Below are positions 12,003-20,452 of a stretch of DNA of 64,000 nucleotides, one piece after another. Origin of the DNA: DATFVA01 sp963743325 (GTDB taxonomy: Bacteria > Bacteroidota > Ignavibacteria > Ignavibacteriales > Ignavibacteriaceae). Position 1 is the first letter of the stretch, and every line of letters starts with the position of its first letter. The stretch covers positions 80,198 through 144,197 of the forward strand of contig CAVUOZ010000006.1 of NCBI GenBank assembly GCA_963743325.1. Reading direction: 5' to 3'. Below the pieces are notes generated by a model. It was not told the DNA's origin. It was given only the letters and a program-made list of their open reading frames with translations, and did not search any database. The position numbers were made by a program, and so were the translations under genes.

Positions 12003-12723
12003 GCAAATTTTCGCATTCATTATGCTGGTATCTGCAGTCAGCTTTGCACAAATGTTTCCGCCAAAAATTGCTTCCCAACTGATGGAGTATGATTTTGGAG
12101 ACGTTCCCAGAGGGGAGCACGTGAAATATAATTTTGTGGTTTCCAATGTGGGAGGAGATTTATTAAAAATATCCGATGTAAGAGCTTCCTGCGGTTGTAC
12201 TGCTGCTAAACCGCAAAAAGATGATCTTGCTCCGGGAGAATCAACAAATATTAATGTTGATTTTAATTCTACAGGGCGTTCAGGCAGACAGACAAAATAT
12301 ATCACCGTAAAAACAAACGATCCCGATAACCCGGAAATAAGGTTTATGCTTACCGGAGTTGTCGTAGATCCGGGCTCTGAGAAGGGGAACCCTACACAAG
12401 GTCCGATAATGTATTTCCAGGATACACAGCACGATTTCGGAACCGTACAGGAAGGCAATGTTTTAAACTATACTTTCAATTTTGCGAATAAAGGAAATGT
12501 AGAACTTAAAATAAGGGATGTAAAAACTTCATGCGGCTGCACAACTGCACTTATTTCCGGTGAATTGGTCGAACCGGGAAAGGAAGGGACGCTGAAGGTG
12601 ACACTTGATACCAACCACCGTGTCGGTAAGATGAGCAGACGCATAACAATTTACTCAAACGATACCACCAACCCGGAGATGGTCTTAACCATCTTGGCAG
12701 ATGTGCAGAAGGGAACAGATTAA
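11995..12723 (+). CDS. Exported protein with two DUF1573 domains
   Basis: This 242-residue protein has a signal peptide (IKQIFAFIMLVSAVSFAQ) and two tandem DUF1573 repeats, at about 28-120 and 137-232. Each repeat has the family pattern: F-G-D/T-V opening, a central CGCT (RASCGCTAAKP and KTSCGCTTALI), and a G-(K/R)-x-S/T-R strand near its end. DUF1573 proteins have an immunoglobulin-like fold and are common exported proteins of Bacteroidetes; their biochemical role is not established. It overlaps tsaB by 8 bases and accD by 1 base (TAATG), so it is embedded in a housekeeping operon, which is odd for an exported protein. Confidence 0.9.
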   Translation: MIKQIFAFIMLVSAVSFAQMFPPKIASQLMEYDFGDVPRGEHVKYNFVVSNVGGDLLKISDVRASCGCTAAKPQKDDLAPGESTNINVDFNSTGRSGRQTKYITVKTNDPDNPEIRFMLTGVVVDPGSEKGNPTQGPIMYFQDTQHDFGTVQEGNVLNYTFNFANKGNVELKIRDVKTSCGCTTALISGELVEPGKEGTLKVTLDTNHRVGKMSRRITIYSNDTTNPEMVLTILADVQKGTD

Positions 12724-13562
12724 TGCCGTGGTTTAAACGGTCAAAAGAAAATATTTCTCCAGATTCGCAGAAAAAAGATTTGCCTGACGGTATGTGGGAA
12801 AAGTGTCCCAGCTGCGGCGAAATCATTCATAAAAAACAGCTTGAAACAAATCTGTGGACGTGTATAAAATGCGGATATCATTTCCGGATTGGAAGTGCAG
12901 AATACATACAGATAATACTCGACAAGGGTTCATTTAAAGAAATTGATAAGAAGATGCGCTCGGCGGATCCCCTGGATTTTGAAGACACCAAAAAATATAG
13001 TGACAGGATTTCAGAAACAATAAAAAAGCTGGGTTTAAATGATGCAATAAAAACCGGCACCGGAAAGCTGAACGATATTGATGTTGCTTTCGGCTGTATG
13101 GATTTTAAGTTCATTGGCGGAAGCATGGGTTCAGTGGTCGGCGAAAAGATTGCACGTCTGACAGACCGGGCTTTGAAGAATAAGAATCCTCTTATTATCA
13201 TTTCTTCAAGCGGCGGTGCAAGAATGATGGAAGGTGCCCTGTCACTTATGCAGCTGGCAAAGACAAGCTCAAGATTAGCCAGGCTTGCGGAAGCAAAGAT
13301 TCCTTATGTATCGGTTATGACTGATCCGACTACAGGCGGAACAACAGCAAGCTATGCAATGCTGGGTGATGTGCATATCGCAGAACCGGAAGCATTGATT
13401 GGATTTGCCGGTCCCAGAGTAATAAAGCAGACAATCGGCAAAGATTTACCAAAGGGATTTCAGCGCTCTGAGTTTTTATTGGAGCGTGGTTTTGTGGATA
13501 TAGTTTCTCCCAGGAAAGATTTAAAACAGAACATTTACAACGTCTTAACATTACTCAGTTGA
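12723..13562 (+). CDS. accD: Acetyl-CoA carboxylase carboxyltransferase subunit beta
   Basis: AccD with AccA transfers the carboxyl group from biotin carrier protein to acetyl-CoA, making malonyl-CoA for fatty-acid synthesis. The N-terminal four-Cys zinc ribbon is present (C28, C31, C47, C50: CPSCG ... CIKCG). The crotonase-like core shows FMGGSMGSVVGEK-type residues, IISSSGGARMMEGALSLMQ and DPTTGGTTASYAMLGD. Length (279) is normal. It starts one base before the DUF1573 stop ends. accA is not in the window. Confidence 0.96.
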   Translation: MPWFKRSKENISPDSQKKDLPDGMWEKCPSCGEIIHKKQLETNLWTCIKCGYHFRIGSAEYIQIILDKGSFKEIDKKMRSADPLDFEDTKKYSDRISETIKKLGLNDAIKTGTGKLNDIDVAFGCMDFKFIGGSMGSVVGEKIARLTDRALKNKNPLIIISSSGGARMMEGALSLMQLAKTSSRLARLAEAKIPYVSVMTDPTTGGTTASYAMLGDVHIAEPEALIGFAGPRVIKQTIGKDLPKGFQRSEFLLERGFVDIVSPRKDLKQNIYNVLTLLS

Positions 13563-13569
13563 GGCCGAA

Positions 13570-14421
13570 ATCGAAGTAATTAAAAGTGTTAAGAAAATGC
13601 AGCAGATATCAAAAAAGCTGCATTGTGAGGGTAAGATTATTGGCCTGGTTCCAACAATGGGCTATCTGCACGAAGGACATCTATCGCTTGTTACACGATC
13701 AAAAAGAACATCAGATGTGACCGTAGTTTCTGTGTTCGTAAATCCCACACAGTTCGACCCTGCCGAAGATTTCAGAAAATATCCGCGTAATACCGGACGT
13801 GATATAAAGCTTTTAAAGATTGCAGGTGTTGACTTTCTATTTGTCCCTGAAGCGCGTGAAATTTATCCCGGTGAATTTCAAACATATGTGAATGTTGAAA
13901 AAGTCACAAAAATCCTGGAAGGGAAATCCCGGCCAGCACATTTCAGGGGAGTAACAACAATAGTATCAATGCTATTTAATATTATCAATCCTGATTGTGC
14001 ATATTTCGGACAAAAGGATGCGCAGCAGGCATTTATTATTCAGCAAATGACAAGTGATCTAAAATTTCAAATAAAGATAGTAATACTTCCGATTGTACGT
14101 GAAAAGGATGGATTAGCGTTAAGCTCAAGAAACGTATATTTGACAGGTAATGAAAGAAGAGATGCTCTCATAATCAATCATTCATTGATGTACGCAAAGA
14201 AGATTATTTCTAATAATCAGCCAGATGTCTCTAAAATATTAGAAGGCATGAAGAGAATGATCAACTCTGTTAAATCTTCCAGGCTTGATTATGTGAGTAT
14301 AGTTGACGCCTTAACTTTTTTACCCGTGAAAAAGCTGGCACATAGCAGGAAATATTATGTGCTTGTTGCCTGCCGTATTGGTAAAACCCGTTTGATTGAT
14401 AATATACTGGTAGAGGCTTAA
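13570..14421 (+). CDS. panC: Pantothenate synthetase (start codon uncertain)
   Basis: PanC joins pantoate and beta-alanine with ATP to make pantothenate. The nucleotidylyl-transferase motifs are clear: VPTMGYLHEGHLSL, VSVFVNPTQFDP, FGQKDAQQ and LSSRNVYL. The first ATG in frame is at 13597, but the family normally has another 9-10 residues forming the first strand; these are present in frame (EVIKSVKK, from 13573) with no ATG, GTG or TTG before the in-frame stop at 13546. The codon where the initiator is expected is ATC at 13570, with a GAGG just upstream. Either an unusual start, a base error, or the shorter ATG form is used. It lies 7 bases after accD and overlaps coaX tail to tail by 4 bases. 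Confidence 0.93.
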   Translation: MEVIKSVKKMQQISKKLHCEGKIIGLVPTMGYLHEGHLSLVTRSKRTSDVTVVSVFVNPTQFDPAEDFRKYPRNTGRDIKLLKIAGVDFLFVPEAREIYPGEFQTYVNVEKVTKILEGKSRPAHFRGVTTIVSMLFNIINPDCAYFGQKDAQQAFIIQQMTSDLKFQIKIVILPIVREKDGLALSSRNVYLTGNERRDALIINHSLMYAKKIISNNQPDVSKILEGMKRMINSVKSSRLDYVSIVDALTFLPVKKLAHSRKYYVLVACRIGKTRLIDNILVEA

Positions 14422-15161
14422 ATCGGGAAATTCAAATCAGTTACGGCTTTAATTCCGTAAAGCACCAGGTTTTTTTCATAAACAAAATCAAAATTAATAA
14501 AAGGAATTAATCTTTCGGCATTCCCTCCTGTTAAAAAGATTTTTACTATCTTTGATGGGTAAGCACGCCGAAGGTAATCCAATATTCTGTCAATTAAGCC
14601 TATGGAAGAATTTATAAGTCCGCTTGCGATTGATGATTTGGTGGAATCACCAATCACTTCATGAAAATCTGTAAAACCGACCTGAGGAAGCTGGGCGGTA
14701 TGAGAGTGAAGTGCCTCTCCCATCATATGTACCCCCGGTGCGATGACACCTCCCACGAATTCTCCGGGATAGTGTACGATATTGACAGTGGTTGCTGTTC
14801 CAAAATCGATTGAAAGGATGATTTCAGTTTCCTTCAACCTTCCATTCAAGAAATATGCTCCTTCAGCAGAACATATTCGGTCAGAACCTAATGTTTCAGG
14901 AGTTTTATATTTCATCTTAAGATGGAGGACGGAATCACCCGATATCCTGTAATAGGGAAAGGATTTTGAGTCAAGAAAATTTATCAACCGGTAAGAACTC
15001 TCAGGTACAACTGAAGATATTCCTGTAAGGGAAATAGTTTTTATCGAAGAGATTTCAGTAACCTGTTCAATACTTTGAAAAGAAAAAGACTCCACAAGGT
15101 TGTTTTCGCTGAACAAACCAGCTTTTATTTTAGTATTACCTATATCGCAGGCTAAAAACAT
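14418..15161 (-). CDS. coaX: Type III pantothenate kinase
   Basis: CoaX phosphorylates pantothenate, the first committed step to coenzyme A. The 247-residue protein has the ASKHA-fold motifs CDIGNTKIKAGLF (phosphate 1), LGSDRICSAEGAY, ILSIDFGTATTVNIV and FVGGVIAPGVHMM. It is the second gene after birA on the minus strand (26-base gap), and its stop overlaps the panC stop, so the enzyme that makes pantothenate and the one that consumes it are encoded tail to tail. There is no second pantothenate kinase in the window. Confidence 0.95.
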   Translation of the reverse strand: MFLACDIGNTKIKAGLFSENNLVESFSFQSIEQVTEISSIKTISLTGISSVVPESSYRLINFLDSKSFPYYRISGDSVLHLKMKYKTPETLGSDRICSAEGAYFLNGRLKETEIILSIDFGTATTVNIVHYPGEFVGGVIAPGVHMMGEALHSHTAQLPQVGFTDFHEVIGDSTKSSIASGLINSSIGLIDRILDYLRRAYPSKIVKIFLTGGNAERLIPFINFDFVYEKNLVLYGIKAVTDLNFPI

Positions 15162-15187
15162 ATAGTCAGGTTTAAGTAAGAATTTGG

Positions 15188-15961
15188 TTAACCAATACTT
15201 ACATCTCCGAAATATATCTTTTCATACTTTCTTCCGTTTTTCAGAATAAGAAACCCCGATTCATCAATATCATCGAAAATTCCGTATTTAATCTCATCAC
15301 CTTCACTAACAGAGATTTTTTCCCCCATCATTCTGCATCTTGCTTTCCAGTCTTTTAATATTTCACCCGGTTTCTCGTCAATCCATTGAAGTATTTCCTC
15401 AAAAATATTAAGTACTTCGGCGAGCAGTATTTCACGTTCAACAACATTGCCGGATTCTTCTTTTATGGATGTCGGTGGAATTTTATAGTTACCCTGGAAA
15501 GAGGTCTGGTTTACGTTTATACCGATGCCTATTACTACTCTCTCAATTTTTTTACCCGCTGATGAAGATTCTATTAGTATTCCGGCAGCTTTTTTCCCGT
15601 TAATAAGTACATCATTAGGCCATTTAAGTTCTATCTTAAATTGGTGAAGGTTTTCTATTGCCATTGCAACGGCTAGTGAGGAGGTGAAATTAATAAAGTT
15701 GATCTTTGAACCCGAAAAATCCCTGTTTTTCAGAAGGATTGAAAATGTGAGGTTAAGACCTTTATTGCTGTACCATACCCGGTCTCTACGACCTCTGCCC
15801 TGTGATTGTTTTTCGCTTAAGATAACAGTGCCGTCTTTATCAAATTTGTTGGATTTATTAAGCAGAACACTATTGGTAGAATCCACTTCTTCAGCATAAA
15901 TAAAGTTTCTACCGATTACTTCAGTATCAAGTTTGATATCAAAAAACTCCAGATCGAACAA
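15188..15961 (-). CDS. birA: Biotin--[acetyl-CoA-carboxylase] ligase
   Basis: This enzyme activates biotin to biotinyl-AMP and attaches it to the biotin carrier protein of acetyl-CoA carboxylase. Motifs include EEVDSTNSVLLN, SEKQSQGRGRRDRVWYS (the adenylate loop with RGRR), LKWPNDVLINGKKAAGILIE and VIGIGINVNQ. At 257 residues it lacks the N-terminal DNA-binding domain of the E. coli type, so it is a ligase without repressor function. The start is TTG at 15961, supported by an AAGGA about 6 bases upstream. It is the first gene of a birA-coaX pair. Confidence 0.94.
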   Translation of the reverse strand: MFDLEFFDIKLDTEVIGRNFIYAEEVDSTNSVLLNKSNKFDKDGTVILSEKQSQGRGRRDRVWYSNKGLNLTFSILLKNRDFSGSKINFINFTSSLAVAMAIENLHQFKIELKWPNDVLINGKKAAGILIESSSAGKKIERVVIGIGINVNQTSFQGNYKIPPTSIKEESGNVVEREILLAEVLNIFEEILQWIDEKPGEILKDWKARCRMMGEKISVSEGDEIKYGIFDDIDESGFLILKNGRKYEKIYFGDVSIG

Positions 15962-16031
15962 CTTATTTCCTTCAATAAAATCAGAGACTAAGATAAAAAA
16001 ATATTAATAGAAATTTGGGGGAAAATTCATA

Positions 16032-16096
16032 ATGACATAGATATTGTCATATTCATAAAGCGTAAGACAAAATGGCAGGAAAACTGTCATTTAGTC
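16032..16096. promoter_or_regulatory. Inverted repeats upstream of hsp20 (candidate operator)
   Basis: Two linked elements lie 130-190 bases before the first hsp20. One is an ATGACA/TGTCAT inverted repeat with a 7-base spacer (16032-16050). The other comprises GACAAAATGGCA (16066-16077) and TGTCATTTAGTCA (16084-16096), which read as the same TGACNAAATGNCA core on opposite strands. The identical core recurs at 26361. The function is not known; a regulator binding site controlling the chaperone block is an inference. Confidence 0.4.
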
Positions 16097-16224
16097 AAAA
16101 TAATTAAGACCTTCTTTGGTACTGTAAGTTATTGTTATTAAACGAATTAACCGAATAATCATTATGGCACATTGATTGTTGAAATGAGTTAAAGTATAAT
16201 AAGCAATCATAGGAGAACATAAAA

Positions 16225-16659
16225 ATGACATTTGTAAAGTTTGAACCATTAAGAGAATTAGACAATCTGAATAACCGTTTATATAAGTTTTTTGGAGAAT
16301 TCCCGGCAAATATAGACCTGGGATTTTCATTCAGCCCAAAGGCAGATATTTATGCTGATGATAAAACCATTTTTATTAAAGCTGAAATTCCGGGAATCAG
16401 AAAAGAAGATTTAAAAATATCGCTGCAGGATAATATTCTTACCATCAGCGGAACAAAAAAGAAAAACGAAGATAAAGCTGATGAGGCACAGTATCTCAGG
16501 AATGAAATTATGTATGGAGATTTTTCAAGGAGTTTTTCACTTCCAGAGGATATAAATCCTGATGATGTAGAAGCAGGATTTGAGGATGGTGTATTAAAAA
16601 TTACTATCGGGAAACAGGAAGTTAAAGCCTCAAAAGAAAAAAATATAGAGATTAAATAA
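16225..16659 (+). CDS. Small heat shock protein (Hsp20/alpha-crystallin)
   Basis: This 144-residue holdase-type chaperone has the alpha-crystallin domain at about 35-130: DIYADDKTIFIKAEIPGIRK, LKISLQDNILTISGTKK and the A-x-x-x-n-GVL motif AGFEDGVLKITI. The C-terminus lacks a clear IxI motif. A good AGGAG precedes the ATG. It is 69 bases upstream of dnaK, on the same strand, so it probably hands unfolded clients to DnaK from the same transcript. Confidence 0.93.
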   Translation: MTFVKFEPLRELDNLNNRLYKFFGEFPANIDLGFSFSPKADIYADDKTIFIKAEIPGIRKEDLKISLQDNILTISGTKKKNEDKADEAQYLRNEIMYGDFSRSFSLPEDINPDDVEAGFEDGVLKITIGKQEVKASKEKNIEIK

Positions 16660-16728
16660 TCAGGTAATTTAGTTAAATAAAGTTTCTGTGAAATAACGGA
16701 AAAATTACAAACAGGAAGGAGTTTTAGA

Positions 16729-18675
16729 ATGGGTAAGATAATAGGAATAGATTTAGGTACTACAAATTCATGCGTAGCGGTAATGGAAGGTAATGATCCG
16801 GTTGTGATCCCTAATTCAGAAGGCGGACGTACAACCCCTTCTGTTGTTGCTTTTACCAAGTCGGGCGAAAGGTTAGTCGGCCAGCCGGCGAAAAGACAGG
16901 CAATAACGAATCCAAAGAATACGGTATTCTCGATTAAGAGATTTATGGGAAGAAAGATTGATGAAGTAACTGATGAGAAGGGTAAAGTCCCATATGAAGT
17001 TATTTCCGGGGATAATAGTACAGCCCGTGTAAGAATAGGCGACAGAATTTATTCACCGCCTGAAATAAGTGCGATGATTCTGCAGAAAATGAAAAAAACT
17101 GCTGAGGAATATCTAGGTCAGGAAGTAACAGAGGCAGTAATTACAGTTCCTGCCTACTTTAATGACTCGCAGCGCCAGGCAACAAAAGATGCAGGTGAAA
17201 TTGCAGGTCTTCAGGTGAGAAGAATAATTAATGAACCTACAGCAGCAGCGCTTGCTTACGGTCTTGATAAAAAGACTTCTGATCATACTGTCGCAGTATA
17301 TGATCTTGGCGGAGGGACGTTTGATATTTCAATACTCCAGTTAGGTGATGGAGTATTTGAAGTTAAATCAACTAATGGTGATGGACACTTAGGTGGAGAT
17401 GATTTTGACCAGAGAGTAATTGATTTCCTTGCTGATGAATTTAAGAGACAGGAAAGTATAGATTTAAGAAAAGATCCAATGGCTCTCCAGAGATTAAAAG
17501 AAGCCGCTGAAAAAGCCAAAATTGAATTATCATCATCTTCTTCAACTGATGTAAACCTTCCGTTTATAACAGCAACCCAGGAAGGTCCCAAACACTTAAA
17601 TATCAATCTTTCCAGATCAAAATTTGAACAGCTGATTGATGACCTTGTTCAAAGAACCAAAACCCCGTGTGAAAAGGCACTGAAAGATGCAGGAATAACA
17701 CCGGGTCAGATAAATGAGGTTATACTTGTCGGCGGTTCCACAAGAATTCCTATGGTTCAGGAACTGGTTAAGAAACTTTTTAACCGCGAACCGCATAAAG
17801 GCGTTAATCCCGATGAAGTTGTGGCCGTCGGTGCTGCTATTCAGGGCGGCGTACTTGCGGGAGACGTAAAAGATGTTCTGCTGCTTGATGTTACCCCGCT
17901 CTCTTTAGGAATTGAAACTCTCGGCGGAGTATTTACCAGGCTCATTGATGCAAACACAACGATACCAACAAGGAAGAGTGAGATATTCTCCACTGCATCG
18001 GATAATCAACCATCAGTTGAAATAAATGTACTGCAGGGTGAGAGACAAATGGCTGCTGACAGCAGGTCACTTGGAAGATTCCATCTTGACGGAATTCCGC
18101 CCGCACCGCGCGGAGTACCTCAGATTGAGGTAACCTTTGATATTGATGCTAATGGAATACTTCACGTAAATGCGAAAGACAAAGCTTCGGGTAAGGAACA
18201 GAGTATAAGAATTACTTCTTCAAGTGGATTAAACAAAGAAGATATTGAAAAGATGAAGAATGATGCAAAAGAGCATGCCGCTGAAGATAAGAAGAAGAAG
18301 GAATCTGTAGATATAAAGAACCAGGCCGATAGTCTTGTTTTTCAAACCAAAAAACAGATAGAAGAAATGAAAGAAAAAATTTCATCAGATAATAAGTCTA
18401 GACTGGAAGCTGAAATTAAAAAAGTTGAAGAGGCCATAACTTCCAATAATACAGAACAGATGAAATCAGCAACCGATTCATTGAATAAAGTATGGAATGA
18501 AATTGCATCCCAGCTATACAGCCAGGCAGGCGGGCCACAGGGTCAGGGCGCTCCGGGCGGCCAGCAGCAACAGTCCAAGCAGGGAGGTAAGACTGAGGAA
18601 GGTAAAGAAAACGTTCAGGATGCCTCTTATGAAGTGGTTGACGATGAAGAAGAAAAAAATAAAAACAAGAAATAA
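16729..18675 (+). CDS. dnaK: Molecular chaperone DnaK (Hsp70)
   Basis: DnaK is the ATP-driven chaperone for folding, disaggregation and stress control. The 648-residue chain has the ATPase domain (GIDLGTTNSCVAV, VYDLGGGTFDISIL, ILVGGSTRIPMVQ), the linker DVLLLDVTPLSLGIE, the substrate domain and a helical lid, then a Gly/Gln-rich segment and an acidic-basic tail EVVDDEEEKNKNKK. An AGGAAGGAG sequence lies before the ATG. grpE and dnaJ are absent; instead the gene sits between two small heat shock genes on the same strand. Confidence 0.98.
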   Translation: MGKIIGIDLGTTNSCVAVMEGNDPVVIPNSEGGRTTPSVVAFTKSGERLVGQPAKRQAITNPKNTVFSIKRFMGRKIDEVTDEKGKVPYEVISGDNSTARVRIGDRIYSPPEISAMILQKMKKTAEEYLGQEVTEAVITVPAYFNDSQRQATKDAGEIAGLQVRRIINEPTAAALAYGLDKKTSDHTVAVYDLGGGTFDISILQLGDGVFEVKSTNGDGHLGGDDFDQRVIDFLADEFKRQESIDLRKDPMALQRLKEAAEKAKIELSSSSSTDVNLPFITATQEGPKHLNINLSRSKFEQLIDDLVQRTKTPCEKALKDAGITPGQINEVILVGGSTRIPMVQELVKKLFNREPHKGVNPDEVVAVGAAIQGGVLAGDVKDVLLLDVTPLSLGIETLGGVFTRLIDANTTIPTRKSEIFSTASDNQPSVEINVLQGERQMAADSRSLGRFHLDGIPPAPRGVPQIEVTFDIDANGILHVNAKDKASGKEQSIRITSSSGLNKEDIEKMKNDAKEHAAEDKKKKESVDIKNQADSLVFQTKKQIEEMKEKISSDNKSRLEAEIKKVEEAITSNNTEQMKSATDSLNKVWNEIASQLYSQAGGPQGQGAPGGQQQQSKQGGKTEEGKENVQDASYEVVDDEEEKNKNKK

Positions 18676-18682
18676 TGAGTAA

Positions 18683-18704
18683 GATGCAGTCCATGGACTG
18701 CATC
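18683..18704. repeat. 22-bp perfect palindrome between dnaK and hsp20
   Basis: Positions 18683-18693 (GATGCAGTCCA) are the exact reverse complement of 18694-18704. As RNA it would form a tight hairpin 7 bases after the dnaK stop. There is no T-run after it, so it is more likely an intercistronic stabiliser or a protein-binding site than a strong terminator. Confidence 0.6.
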
Positions 18705-18741
18705 AAGAATTTTAATAATTTATATAAAAAATATGGAGTGA

Positions 18742-19146
18742 TTGATGAACGATAATCATAATAATGAAACAGTTGAAGTTAAAAATGAAAAACAATCGTG
18801 GGAAAATCTTCTGAGTACTGAAGGAAGTTATGCACCTCTTGTAGATATTTACGAGACAAATGATGAATTCATTCTTACAGCCGATATGCCCGGTGTTAAG
18901 AAGGAGGATGTTAATCTGAAGTTGGAAGAAGGTTCAATGCTTATCTTCGGTAAAATTAATTATCAGGACATATTAAACTACAGATTTATCCTCAAGGAGA
19001 AAGAAACAGGTCATTTTTTCCGTAAATTCAAGATTTCAGATACTATAGATGAAACCAAAATTTCTGCAAAATTTGAAAACGGGCAGCTGGTTGTTATACT
19101 TCCTAAACACGAGAGGGTAAAACCTAGAACTATTAACATCAAATAA
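18742..19146 (+). CDS. Small heat shock protein (Hsp20/alpha-crystallin)
   Basis: The second small heat shock protein of the block (134 residues) is clearly diverged from the first. The alpha-crystallin domain spans about 30-130, with LVDIYETNDEFILTADMPGV, KKEDVNLKLEEGSMLIFGK and AKFENGQLVVILPK. It carries an extra aromatic stretch (YQDILNYRFILKEKETGHFF) in the middle. A GGAGTG lies before the ATG. It is followed by a strong terminator, marking the end of the hsp20-dnaK-hsp20 unit. Confidence 0.92.
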   Translation: MMNDNHNNETVEVKNEKQSWENLLSTEGSYAPLVDIYETNDEFILTADMPGVKKEDVNLKLEEGSMLIFGKINYQDILNYRFILKEKETGHFFRKFKISDTIDETKISAKFENGQLVVILPKHERVKPRTINIK

Positions 19147-19169
19147 CTGTTTACCTGAGTACAGATAAA

Positions 19170-19199
19170 ATGCCTGTCAAGAACTGACAGGCATTTTTT
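19170..19199 (+). terminator. Rho-independent terminator of the chaperone block
   Basis: The stem TGCCTGTCA (19171-19179) pairs with TGACAGGCA (19185-19193) around a 5-base loop, and a T-run follows (19194-19199). It lies 24 bases after the second hsp20 stop. Confidence 0.88.
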
Positions 19200-19351
19200 A
19201 TTTAATAAATTCCGAGTAAAAGAATAGGATCCCAAAATGGATAAATATGACCTGGGATATAATCATAATTCATTAAATTTTTTATTATTCTTTTTTAATT
19301 GTTGTTTGGTTATTTTTATTTTTTAGTTAACCAGTATTTACCGGATTAGTA

Positions 19352-20452
19352 ATGACTCATAGTTCTCAGAAGAATCGCATTATCTTTATAGACTTAATGC
19401 GGGCTTTTGCTGTTCTGCAGATGGTTCAGGGGCACACTGCGGATGTATTACTAGCTAATTCCTACCGCAGTACAGATTTTCCTGTTTATGCGGTCTGGTT
19501 ATTTATGCGGGGAATGACTGCTCCCATTTTTATGTTCTCTGCCGGAGTGGTTTTTACTTACTTATTCAGGCTAATTAAAGAACCGTTTGAAAATAATCCC
19601 AGGGTAAAAAAAGGTTATAAAAGGGTTGTTCTACTTATAGCATTGGGTTACTTACTCCGTTATCCTACTGCTACAGTAGTTGATTTTTCACAGGTTACAC
19701 CTGAACAATGGCAAATATTTATAACAGTCGATGTTCTTCACTGTATCGGTTTGGGGATATTCTTCCTGATGATTTTTGCCTGGATTGCTGAGAAATTTAA
19801 TTTGAATGATTACCTGGTTTTTACCGTAGGGACGCTTTTATTTTTCGCTCTGCATCCATTATTCTATACTATCGACTGGAAAGAATTTTTGCCTCTCCCA
19901 ATAGCAGGTTATTTTTATAAAGGATCTGGTTCGCTGTTTCCTATATTTCCCTGGGTAGGTTATGTTGTTGCTGGCGGAGTGCTTGGAAGTTATCTGGCAA
20001 AAAATCCGATGGTATTTAAAACTGTCAGATTCAGCTTTAAAATATTTGTAACCGGGAGTATTCTTTTAACGGCTGCATTAATTATTAATTATTTCCTGGA
20101 AATTGTATATGGGGCAGGATTTAATACCTGGGCTGATAGTCCACTGCTCTCTGTGATGAGACTTGGTTTTGTCCTGATGTTAAATGCTATCGTAGCATTT
20201 ATTTCACTCAAAATTGATACAATTCCAAGATTCCTGATACTAGTTGGAAGAAATACACTATTGATATATATTGTACACCTTATGATATTATACGGAAGTG
20301 CGTGGAACCCGGGACTAATCCTTATATTTGGCACTAGTCTGAGTGCCTGGAATACTGCAGGATTTGCAGTCGCTATGCTAATTCTTATGTCTTTGATGGT
20401 TATTCTTATCCATAAATTAAAAATTAAAGACAAACAACTGGTAACACAATAA
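19352..20452 (+). CDS. Multi-pass membrane acyltransferase, HGSNAT/DUF1624-like
   Basis: The 366-residue integral membrane protein has about ten hydrophobic helices. It opens with RIIFIDLMRAFAVLQMVQGHTADVL, in which the R-x-x-x-x-D-x-x-R and the His are typical of the heparan-alpha-glucosaminide N-acetyltransferase catalytic family (transmembrane acyl transferases). The conserved MRGMTAPIFMFSAGV and late VGRNTLLIYIVHL segments also fit. The family moves acyl groups across membranes to sugars; the acceptor here is unknown. The 204-base leader is AT-rich with nothing recognised. Its stop touches the ruvB start (TAAATG), so the two are co-translated. Confidence 0.78.
   Translation: MTHSSQKNRIIFIDLMRAFAVLQMVQGHTADVLLANSYRSTDFPVYAVWLFMRGMTAPIFMFSAGVVFTYLFRLIKEPFENNPRVKKGYKRVVLLIALGYLLRYPTATVVDFSQVTPEQWQIFITVDVLHCIGLGIFFLMIFAWIAEKFNLNDYLVFTVGTLLFFALHPLFYTIDWKEFLPLPIAGYFYKGSGSLFPIFPWVGYVVAGGVLGSYLAKNPMVFKTVRFSFKIFVTGSILLTAALIINYFLEIVYGAGFNTWADSPLLSVMRLGFVLMLNAIVAFISLKIDTIPRFLILVGRNTLLIYIVHLMILYGSAWNPGLILIFGTSLSAWNTAGFAVAMLILMSLMVILIHKLKIKDKQLVTQ

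Noticed and set aside
11964..12458. 164-residue minus-strand frame across tsaB/DUF1573
   Set aside because: Antisense shadow of two real overlapping genes.
16066..16096. Possible sigma-54 (-24/-12) promoter before hsp20
   Set aside because: TGGCA is present, but the required GC of the -12 element at the right spacing is absent.
16350..16859. 169-residue minus-strand frame across hsp20 and dnaK
   Set aside because: Antisense to two clear chaperone genes and spans their gap; no family content.
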